Source: Candidatus Atribacteria bacterium (lineage in GTDB: Bacteria; Atribacterota; Atribacteria; Atribacterales; Atribacteraceae). From it: a stretch of 16,175 nucleotides of DNA. The translations under genes and the position numbers were made by a program. Location of the stretch: assembly GCA_018056205.1 (NCBI GenBank), contig JAGPGC010000011.1, forward strand, positions 1 through 16,175, in the 5' to 3' direction. The notes under the pieces are model-generated. The model was not told where the DNA came from. It saw only the letters and a program-made list of their open reading frames with translations, and did not search any database. Of the stretch, positions 8,303 to 15,164 are shown piece by piece (position 1 is the stretch's first letter; every line of letters starts with the position of its first letter).

Positions 8303-9175
8303 CTATCCCTTAACCGCTCCTGCAGTGAGTCCTTCGACCAGATATTTTTGGAGGAGTAAGAAGACGACTAAAACCGGGAGAGTTGCCACGACACTGGCTG
8401 CCATCATATCCTCCCAGCGAACGTCAAATTCCCCCACAAAAGAAAGAACAATCCCCGGCGGTAGAGTTCGCATCGCATCTTGAGACATCAGGGTGAGAGC
8501 GAACATAAACTCATCCCAGGCAGACAAAAATGCAAAAATACCAATAGCCACAATTCCCGGAGAAACTAACGGAATGACGACCCGCCATAGAGCACTCATT
8601 CGACTACAACCGTCGACCAAGGCTGCCTCTTCGAGCTCAACTGGAATTTTATCGAAAAAGCCTTTGATCATCCATATACAAAAGGGGAGAGAGAAGCTGG
8701 TGTAGGCGATAATCAAGCCGGTATAGGTATTTAAAAGTTTCAAGCGCATAAACATGATGTAGAAAGTAATTAAAAACATAGGAAGGGGAAACATCTGAGT
8801 CATGAGAATAACAGTGAATAGGCTTTTTCTCCCTCGCCGGTGAAAACGGGAGAGTGCGTATCCAGAAAAAATGGCCAAGAGGATACAAAATAGAACGGTT
8901 GCGCTGCAAACAATTAAGCTGTTTTTAAAATAGGTTAAGAAATTAACCCCACCAGCACCTGCTCGGGAAATAAAAATTCGTTGATAAGCACTCGTCGTTG
9001 GATTACGAGGAATCCAACGTGGTGGTGTTTCAAACAAATCATGGTGTTCTTTAAATGAAGTGGAGACCATCCAAATAATGGGGAACATCACGGCAGCAAG
9101 CAAAAGAATAATGACGATGTATTGAACAGTTCCAGATACGAATCTAATGGTTCGGTAGTGCGACAATTTAATCAC
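8303..9175 (-). CDS. Carbohydrate ABC transporter permease, MalG-type
   Basis: One of two inner-membrane channel subunits of a CUT1-family sugar importer. 290 residues, six predicted helices, and the EAA loop at residues 182-207 (EEAALVDGCSRMSALWRVVI, then PLVSPG) that docks the ATPase. The N-terminal helix FPIIWMVSTSFKE and the mid-protein TQMFPLPMFLITFYIMF are typical of MalG/LacG/UgpE proteins. The frame overlaps the upstream permease by 8 bases if the GTG at 9173-9175 is used; there the GGGGAAGG lies directly against the start, so the TTG at codon 4 (9164-9166), 8 bases from the same SD and just past the upstream stop, is at least as likely. Last gene of the operon; no terminator is visible between it and the convergent channel gene. 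Confidence 0.93.
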   Translation of the reverse strand: MIKLSHYRTIRFVSGTVQYIVIILLLAAVMFPIIWMVSTSFKEHHDLFETPPRWIPRNPTTSAYQRIFISRAGAGGVNFLTYFKNSLIVCSATVLFCILLAIFSGYALSRFHRRGRKSLFTVILMTQMFPLPMFLITFYIMFMRLKLLNTYTGLIIAYTSFSLPFCIWMIKGFFDKIPVELEEAALVDGCSRMSALWRVVIPLVSPGIVAIGIFAFLSAWDEFMFALTLMSQDAMRTLPPGIVLSFVGEFDVRWEDMMAASVVATLPVLVVFLLLQKYLVEGLTAGAVKG

Positions 9176-10064
9176 CTTCCCCGAATTTTAAGGCTTTGAT
9201 ATAAGTAAGACTAAAAATGAGCATGGCAATGAGAGAGAGCGAGCCCATAGCGGCACCCATGCCCATATCATAATTCCGAAAAGCGGTTCGATAAATTTGA
9301 ATTCCCATCGTCGTCGTCTGATAAACGGGACCGCCCTTGGTGAGAATCCAAATGATGGTAAAGTTTTGAAATTCCCAGATTATTTCTAAGATGGTTACAA
9401 TGATAATAATTTCCTTGAGGCTGGGCAAAATAACGTATCGGAGTCGTTGAAAAAAAGTTGCCCCATCAATGGTCGAGGCTTCAAAGAGTTCCTTGGGAAT
9501 AGTCTCAAGACCGGCTAAAAGCATCAGCATAAAGAAGGGAAAGTATTTCCAACTTGTTGCCAGAATTACCGAAGGCATAGCTAAACTGGGATTAATCAGC
9601 CAAGACTGGAATTGGTTGATTAATCCCAGGTCTTTAAGGAGGAAGTTTAAAATACCATATTGAGGATTGAAAATCCAAAGCCATAGCAAAGCCACAACTG
9701 TTGATGGGATAACCCAAGGGAGAAGAAACAGGCTGCGGAAGAGACTTCGGTTTCGGATTGGACCATACAGAAGGAGGGCAATGAGGAAACCGAAAAAGAA
9801 CGAAACCCCGGTAGAACCGATACAATAAAGAAATGTTCGGTACAGGGATATCCAGAAAATCCGGTTTCCAAAGAGCAACATCCGAAAATTCTGCAAACCA
9901 TTCAAAACTATCCCCCGTGCTGGATCGGTAAGTCGGTAATAATGAAAGCCGAGAAAGATCCCATTGATCAAGGGGTAGCCAATGGTAAGAAACAAAATGG
10001 TTACTGATGGGAGTATAAGAAAGAGATAGAGCCTCTTATCGCTTCGCTTTTTGCCGATTCGCAT
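9168..10064 (-). CDS. Carbohydrate ABC transporter permease, MalF/UgpA-type
   Basis: The second channel subunit of the CUT1-type importer, 298 residues with about six membrane helices and no large periplasmic insertion, as in UgpA/LacF rather than E. coli MalF. The EAA loop is at residues 194-217 (FEASTIDGATFFQRLRYVIL then PSLKE). ILPSVTILFLTIGYPLINGIFLGF and LLPWVIPSTVVALLWLWIFNPQYGILN are hallmark regions. The ATG at 10062-10064 is preceded by CAGGGAGAAG. It follows the binding-protein gene by 26 bases and overlaps the next permease, so the three are surely co-transcribed. No ATPase gene is present nearby. Confidence 0.94.
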   Translation of the reverse strand: MRIGKKRSDKRLYLFLILPSVTILFLTIGYPLINGIFLGFHYYRLTDPARGIVLNGLQNFRMLLFGNRIFWISLYRTFLYCIGSTGVSFFFGFLIALLLYGPIRNRSLFRSLFLLPWVIPSTVVALLWLWIFNPQYGILNFLLKDLGLINQFQSWLINPSLAMPSVILATSWKYFPFFMLMLLAGLETIPKELFEASTIDGATFFQRLRYVILPSLKEIIIIVTILEIIWEFQNFTIIWILTKGGPVYQTTTMGIQIYRTAFRNYDMGMGAAMGSLSLIAMLIFSLTYIKALKFGEGD

Positions 10065-10090
10065 TTTCGTTCTTCTCCCTGTTGAGTATG

Positions 10091-11377
10091 TTACATGGAT
10101 AGTTCGATTTTGATCTGACGAGCGGCTTCATCGAGGGTACTTTGGACGTCGCGACCCATCAGAACCACTTCTTGAACGGCTGCCATGACGATTTCTCCAA
10201 CTCGACCCCAACGAGGTCCCCAACCAAGCGGTTTTTTCATGTACTCGGTCTGGTTCAATACCTGTCGGACAAAAGGATCGTCCTTGTATATCGGATCGTT
10301 AAGGAGTGAAATCCGTGTGGGCATGAGACCGGTATCTTGGTAGTAAGTCTTGGTGATTTCTGGATCACTGATGAGGAATTCCATATACTGCCAAGCTGCT
10401 TCCTTGCTTGGACTATCTTTGGCGAGGACGAGCATGTGTGAGCTCGGGTTTGAATACCCATAGGGAACGTCATCTGGAATGGCTGGACCTTTAGGAATGG
10501 GTGCCAATGCCCAGTCTTTATCAAATTCTTCTTGACGTGGATTCAAACCGCGCAGTATACCCCGAATCCAGGGACCTTCCAACATAAAACCGAGTTTTTC
10601 CTGGGCGAAAATAACCCGAATTTCTCGGATGTAAAGGCCAGGATCCATATACTTATTTTTTACTAGACTGTTAACCCATTCAATCGCTTCAACACCGGCG
10701 GCATTGTTAAGAATTACGTTTCCTTCTTGGTCAAAAACTTCTGCTCCGAAGCTCCATAGCCAGGGATGGAGATAATCAGCTGAGAAAGAATCTTTGGATA
10801 AATTGAGCTCAATTCCTAGTATATCATCTCCCAATCCCGATATGGCAGCAATAGCCTGATTAAAATCGTCCATGGTTTGAGGTGGTTGATCGGGATTAAA
10901 ACCGGCTTTTTCCATGAGAACCTTGTTATAGCAAAGGAGATTTGGATTATCGTTCCAAACGAGAGCATACTGTTCACCCTGGGCACGACCTAAATCAAGT
11001 GAGCTCGGGAAAAGGTCTTGAAGTAACTCTTCGGAAAAATATCCGCTGAGAGGTTCTAAACCACCCATTGCTGCTAACTGCTCCAGCCAAATGACATCGA
11101 CAGTCGTAATATCCGGTGGGTTTCCGGCAGCGATCATAATGGCGAGCTGATCAGGAGTTTCCTCGTAAGGCAGTGGAACCGTCTCAATATCAATATCCGG
11201 ATGCATTTCTTCAAATTTTCTTTCCGCCTCTTGCAAGACACTAATTCCTCCCGATGTAACCTCGGCTGCCATCCAGCTGTAAAAACTGACCTTAGTTTGA
11301 GCCGTGGATAGAGCGGATAAGGAGAAAACAACCATCATTACTATAACAACCACGATGAGCAATCGATTAATTTTCAT
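10091..11377 (-). CDS. Family-1 extracellular solute-binding protein of the sugar ABC importer
   Basis: Periplasmic or surface receptor that hands its ligand to the two permeases downstream. 428 residues, normal for SBP family 1 (MalE/UgpB-like). The ATG at 11375-11377 is chosen because it begins a clean signal peptide (hydrophobic residues 6-18, likely cleavage after STA at 26) and has AAGGGGGT (rc of 11384-11391) just upstream; an in-frame ATG at 11440 would add 21 residues before the signal and its SD is too close. There is no lipobox Cys. Family features include FEEMHPDIDIETVPLPYEETPDQLAI, MIAAGNPPDI, the MLEGPWIRGI segment and the C-terminal AWQYMEFLISDPEITKTYYQDTGLMPTR. The ligand cannot be deduced from sequence alone; the adjacent methyltransferase raises the possibility of a methylated compound. 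Confidence 0.94.
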   Translation of the reverse strand: MKINRLLIVVVIVMMVVFSLSALSTAQTKVSFYSWMAAEVTSGGISVLQEAERKFEEMHPDIDIETVPLPYEETPDQLAIMIAAGNPPDITTVDVIWLEQLAAMGGLEPLSGYFSEELLQDLFPSSLDLGRAQGEQYALVWNDNPNLLCYNKVLMEKAGFNPDQPPQTMDDFNQAIAAISGLGDDILGIELNLSKDSFSADYLHPWLWSFGAEVFDQEGNVILNNAAGVEAIEWVNSLVKNKYMDPGLYIREIRVIFAQEKLGFMLEGPWIRGILRGLNPRQEEFDKDWALAPIPKGPAIPDDVPYGYSNPSSHMLVLAKDSPSKEAAWQYMEFLISDPEITKTYYQDTGLMPTRISLLNDPIYKDDPFVRQVLNQTEYMKKPLGWGPRWGRVGEIVMAAVQEVVLMGRDVQSTLDEAARQIKIELSM

Positions 11378-11429
11378 AGTTTTACCCCCTTCTTGAAAAG
11401 TTTTTAAAAAGCGAAAAATTTTACAAATT

Positions 11430-12863
11430 TTACTCTTCATCCCTCCTTTCTTCGAAAAGAGAAATGATCTGATCCATCTCCCTTAGACTGTCTGGTGAGA
11501 TGGCCATTTTTGTAGGCCGAGATAAGTAAGAGTCAATTCTTTGCCGAGCGACCAATACCACATCATTCATACCGGAAGTCTGGCAGTTTTGGTAATGGTC
11601 AAGGATTGAAACCTTACTTTTCCAAAATTGGTCACTGCGCAGATGAGTGAGGGTTGATTGTTCCATAAGATAATTTCCCCGCTGTCCAACTCGGCGGATT
11701 TCATCGAGAAATATGGTTTCTCGACTGACTTCCATGCCTCGTAAGATTCGTTTTATCATTCCAATGATTTCGGCATCAAGGATCAATTGCTCTAAACTGA
11801 TGGTAAGACCGGTAGCGAACATTCCAGCATTAACGATTAAATGATTACCAGCCAATGCTGAAATAAAAGCGCTGAGGGTTCTTTCCCAGGAGTTTTGCTC
11901 ATCGTGAAAATGGGAATCAGAATTTGGAGCTGTGGTATGAGAAGGGATGTGATAAAATGCAGCCATTTGGGCACCAGCAACTCTTAAAATATTAGTTTCA
12001 GGGGTACCGATAACTGCCATATTCGAGCGCATATCATAGACCGTCCAAGAACTGGCATATATAACCGGTGTTTTCTCTCGAATCAGTTGGGAAAAAACAA
12101 TACCTGAGAGGCACTCAGCATTATGCAAGGTTAAAAGACCAGCTAAGGTGTAAGGAGCAGAAGCTCCGGCGATTGGCTCAGGGAGGATGGCGAGAGGGAT
12201 GCCATTTATACACACTTCATACAACGCCTCAATGGTTCCTTTTTCCCAAAAGAGAGGGCTGGTGGGAGAAAGCTGACTGATTAAAAACGGACGGTTGGAA
12301 ACATCCGGATTAATAGCTTTTGCCATTTGAATGACTGCTCGATTGATGCCAGCACTTTCCGAGGAATAATAAAGAGGTTTTGCCGAATTTTGAAAAGCAG
12401 CCCTGACAGCGTAAAGGAGGGTTGATTCAGCTGGAGTATCCTGAGGCATAACCGGAATGCCGATGAGATCAATTTCATCCAGCTGGTCAGCTATACAGAC
12501 GAATTTCTCAACATCTTCAACCAAAGAATCTCTTCGTATGCCAGTTTGGTGATCAAGAAAAAAAACCGCATTGTGTCCGCAGGCAAAAAGAGGCTCCCCC
12601 TGTCCGATCCTTTTCCAAGATTTATCGTCCACAGTAAAGAGGGCGAAAGAAGATGGAACTTGTTTCAAACAAGAGTTTACCACCGATGAGGGTATCCGGA
12701 CTACTCCCGAATTATGGTCGACCGGTAAGCCTTTCTCAGCTAAAAAACTTCGGACCATATCACTGAGTACAACCACACCCTCTTGCTCGAGTATTTCGAG
12801 AGTTGCATCGTGGATGAGGTGGATTTCTTCTTGAGATAATACTTCCGTTTGATTCAGTTTCAA
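11430..12863 (-). CDS. MttB-family corrinoid-dependent methyltransferase homologue (no pyrrolysine codon)
   Basis: 477 residues of the trimethylamine methyltransferase (MttB, COG5598) family. Characterised members demethylate trimethylamine (pyrrolysine enzymes) or quaternary amines such as glycine betaine, proline betaine or carnitine (non-pyrrolysine enzymes), passing the methyl group to a corrinoid protein. Family landmarks: N-terminal IHDATLEILEQEGVVV, PEPIAGASAPYTLAGLLTL (229-246), SSWTVYDMRSNMAVIGTPE (271-289), and AGMFATGLTISLEQLILDAEIIGM (346-369). There is no in-frame TAG, so it is a non-pyrrolysine member. The start is TTG at 12861-12863 with AAAGGAGGG 8 bases upstream. It is first in an operon with the binding protein (52 bases on) and two permeases. 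No corrinoid protein (MttC-like), reductive activase or MtrH-like partner lies in the window, so those would be elsewhere. The substrate is unknown. Confidence 0.9.
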   Translation of the reverse strand: MKLNQTEVLSQEEIHLIHDATLEILEQEGVVVLSDMVRSFLAEKGLPVDHNSGVVRIPSSVVNSCLKQVPSSFALFTVDDKSWKRIGQGEPLFACGHNAVFFLDHQTGIRRDSLVEDVEKFVCIADQLDEIDLIGIPVMPQDTPAESTLLYAVRAAFQNSAKPLYYSSESAGINRAVIQMAKAINPDVSNRPFLISQLSPTSPLFWEKGTIEALYEVCINGIPLAILPEPIAGASAPYTLAGLLTLHNAECLSGIVFSQLIREKTPVIYASSWTVYDMRSNMAVIGTPETNILRVAGAQMAAFYHIPSHTTAPNSDSHFHDEQNSWERTLSAFISALAGNHLIVNAGMFATGLTISLEQLILDAEIIGMIKRILRGMEVSRETIFLDEIRRVGQRGNYLMEQSTLTHLRSDQFWKSKVSILDHYQNCQTSGMNDVVLVARQRIDSYLSRPTKMAISPDSLREMDQIISLFEERRDEE

Positions 12864-12892
12864 GATGACTGCCCTCCTTTATTATTATTTAT

Positions 12893-12921
12893 ATCATACA
12901 CTCTGGCAAAATCTTCCACAA
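12893..12921 (-). promoter_or_regulatory. Predicted sigma70-type promoter for the mttB-transporter operon
   Basis: On the - strand, TTGTGG (12916-12921) and TATGAT (12893-12898) are separated by exactly 17 bases. The -10 matches consensus at five of six positions, the -35 at three of six. It is 29 bases upstream of the methyltransferase start codon, leaving a short leader with its strong ribosome binding site. Confidence 0.5.
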
Positions 12922-12958
12922 TTTTTTTAATTTTTAAAATAGATTTACATTTCAACCA

Positions 12959-12982
12959 TTTACGGGTATTTTAAATCGTAAA
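12959..12982. promoter_or_regulatory. Inverted repeat upstream of the mttB-operon promoter
   Basis: TTTACG (12959-12964) and CGTAAA (12977-12982) form an inverted repeat with a 12-base spacer, about 38 bases upstream of the predicted -35. It could be an operator, for example for the nearby ROK regulator, but six-base arms in AT-rich DNA are weak evidence. Confidence 0.25.
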
Positions 12983-13016
12983 GAATGATAAAAGGAACTC
13001 AAGAATTGATCACCAG

Positions 13017-13784
13017 CTATTCATCAAGAAAGTACTCTCGTAATTTTTCTAATGATTTTTCATCAGACAGGGTTGGCCAATATTCGAGTCCAAAGAAACC
13101 ATCATATCCTGTTTCCTGTATGGCTAAAAATATATTTCTATAATCTAATTCACCATAAAAATGTTCATGTCGTCCAGGAACACCGGCAGAATGGAAATGA
13201 CCAATTAGTTCGACATTCTCTTGAATGGTTGAGATAATATTTCCTTCCATGATTTGCATATGATAAATATCGTAGAGCACTTTGATTGAAGGACTATTGA
13301 CCTGTCGAATGATATCAAAACCAAGAACTGATGAATCTAAGAAATATCCTTTATGATCGACTTTTGAATTCAGAATTTCTAAGCAAACCACGATTCCAGC
13401 TTTTTCAGCCAAACTGCTGATAGCTTTTAAATTTTTTATGATTTGATTCTTTTGAATTTCTATGGATTGTCCGTCATCTTCTCCGGTAAGAACAATAACC
13501 CTTTTAGAACCAATTAGTTTGAGCAATTCGAGAGATTCGGAAAAGTGTTGAAGGTATATATTGGTGTCGGTGTGTAAACGAATATTTCCCCAGGGATCTT
13601 GCAGAGTACAGATGCCAATTTTAATCCCGGTTTTTTGGCAGTAATCGGCAATTCCTTTAAGATCCTTTCCGGATAAATCCCAAAATTCCACTGCGTTGTA
13701 ACCGAGACTATGGATGGACTGGATTTTTTCTAAATCAGTTTTTCCATTAAACAGCGGTTCAAAACAGACTGAAATCTCTACCAT
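13017..13784 (-). CDS. Sugar phosphate isomerase/epimerase-type TIM barrel, hydroxypyruvate-isomerase-like
   Basis: 255 residues of the AP-endonuclease-2/xylose-isomerase-like barrel family, closest in motifs to hydroxypyruvate isomerase (Hyi) and related ketose epimerases. The metal and catalytic set is visible: E136 (CLEILN), D172 and H175 (YDIYHMQIMEGN), H198 (GHFHSAGVPGRHEHFYGELDY) and E234 (GLEYWP). The DIYHMQIMEG string is characteristic of Hyi-type members. The ATG at 13782-13784 is chosen because GGAGGG lies 6 bases upstream and the protein then begins directly with the first barrel strand (VEISVCFEPL); a longer frame from 13847 adds 21 non-homologous-looking residues. It sits 84 bases after the ROK gene and 153 before the methyltransferase gene, all on one strand, so it probably acts in the same catabolic route. 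Actual substrate unknown; epimerase or inosose-type activity is possible. Confidence 0.85.
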   Translation of the reverse strand: MVEISVCFEPLFNGKTDLEKIQSIHSLGYNAVEFWDLSGKDLKGIADYCQKTGIKIGICTLQDPWGNIRLHTDTNIYLQHFSESLELLKLIGSKRVIVLTGEDDGQSIEIQKNQIIKNLKAISSLAEKAGIVVCLEILNSKVDHKGYFLDSSVLGFDIIRQVNSPSIKVLYDIYHMQIMEGNIISTIQENVELIGHFHSAGVPGRHEHFYGELDYRNIFLAIQETGYDGFFGLEYWPTLSDEKSLEKLREYFLDE

Positions 13785-13868
13785 TTTAATCCCTCCTCGA
13801 GGATGAATTGATTCAGGTGAGGGAAACAATAATTTACCCTTACCCAAAAAAGGACCACTTTCTATAAT

Positions 13869-15119
13869 TTATTGATTCCAAATCCGAGGGTTGTATCTTT
13901 TTAAAAAGGCGGAGGTTAACCCTTGGTTATTTCCTGTTAAACGTTGGAAGTAATCATCGATCGAAAAAAAGAGGGTACACATGATTTCCTCATTTTTTCC
14001 CAGAGTCACAGTTTTTACCCGAGGTAGGAAAAGAACTGATCGTTGAAGTCTTTGAACTATCCTTTCTTGAAGAATTTCAGAAAATATTTCGGTTACCTTG
14101 CCTCCAAGGACCAAAAAATCTGGGTTGAGCATTGCAACTAAATTAACCGCTATTCCCTCGGCTTTTTCTAAAACCGGCTTTAAAATTGTTTCACATTGGG
14201 GATCACCCTTTAAAAAAGTTTTGCGTAAAATCATAATTTCATCGTTTTCCGATTGCCTTTGATTTCCGGCAAAAGAGTTGGGACATTTTTCTCGAAAATC
14301 CTTAAGGATAGTATTTAAAGAGATTTCGCTTTCCAGGGGAGGAATATCATGAAGAGAAATGGGGCCTATTTCATCCACAGGTTTACAAACCATATAACCA
14401 ACTTCTCCAGCAGCTCCTTGAGAACCACGATAGATTTTTCCATTAAGGAATAAACCAGCTCCAACTCCCCTTCCCAGGTGCAGATAGACTAAACTGACAT
14501 TTGGAACATCAGAACTCAGTATTCCTTCACCAAATGCCATAGCGACTACCTTGTCAAAGACCAAAACCGGACAGGGAAATTCCCGAGAGAAAATTTCCCG
14601 AATTTTTGCTCCTTCCCACTCAAAAAGACTGGAAATTTTACCCATTTTATGGATAAGATCTAATTCGGGATCGTAAATACCCGGGATTCCTATTCCCAAG
14701 GAAACCAATTGTGACCAGGACTTGTGATTTCTGATTAGAAATTCATTCAGTATTTTTTTGAGAAACCCAGCTAATTCTATAGGAGTAGGGTATTTTTTGG
14801 TTATTATTTCTTCTTTGTAAAGCAGTTGGCCAGAAAGATTAGATACGGCAAATTTGGTTATATTCCCGGGAACTAATCCTGCTACCAATTTGTTGTCGGG
14901 AACAAAAGAAAGAAGGATTGGTTTTCGCCCACCTCGAGAGACCCCCTCAGAATCCTCACGAATTATTCCTTCCTTTAAACATTCTCTAATAATGTGGGAA
15001 ACGACTGCTGGGCTGACATCAGCCTTTTCAGCTAGATCAGCCCGACTAAGAAGTGAATGATTCAATAAAAAACCAAGGATTTTTCCTCGGTTTAAAAACT
15101 TCATATCCCGATGTTTCAA
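13869..15119 (-). CDS. ROK-family transcriptional regulator (NagC/XylR-type)
   Basis: A 416-residue DNA-binding sugar sensor, probably the local repressor. Residues about 14-60 form a MarR-like winged helix (LLNHSLLSRADLAEKADVSPAVVSHIIRECLKEGIIRE) followed by the SRGGRKP wing. The ROK domain follows, with LGIGIPGIYDP (141-151), HLGRGVGAGLFLNG (214-227) and GAAGEVGYMV (235-244). Two usual features are missing: the kinase active-site region ENDAN reads VFDKVV, and the zinc-binding CxCGxxGC segment after GEVG is absent. So it should bind an effector without being a kinase, and lacks the zinc site of many ROK proteins. The TTG start at 15117-15119 is supported by GAGGT 6 bases upstream. It lies 45 bases after the aminotransferase gene and likely controls the neighbouring genes and itself. 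Confidence 0.92.
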   Translation of the reverse strand: MKHRDMKFLNRGKILGFLLNHSLLSRADLAEKADVSPAVVSHIIRECLKEGIIREDSEGVSRGGRKPILLSFVPDNKLVAGLVPGNITKFAVSNLSGQLLYKEEIITKKYPTPIELAGFLKKILNEFLIRNHKSWSQLVSLGIGIPGIYDPELDLIHKMGKISSLFEWEGAKIREIFSREFPCPVLVFDKVVAMAFGEGILSSDVPNVSLVYLHLGRGVGAGLFLNGKIYRGSQGAAGEVGYMVCKPVDEIGPISLHDIPPLESEISLNTILKDFREKCPNSFAGNQRQSENDEIMILRKTFLKGDPQCETILKPVLEKAEGIAVNLVAMLNPDFLVLGGKVTEIFSEILQERIVQRLQRSVLFLPRVKTVTLGKNEEIMCTLFFSIDDYFQRLTGNNQGLTSAFLKRYNPRIWNQ

Positions 15120-15164
15120 AGGATTACCTCACAAAAAAGAATTGAGGGAAAACAGTTAAGAATT

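Noticed and set aside
11378..11440. ATG at 11440 as the start of the binding protein
   Set aside because: The AAGGAGGG there abuts the ATG, and it would place 21 polar residues before the signal peptide; the ATG at 11377 has proper spacing and begins the signal.
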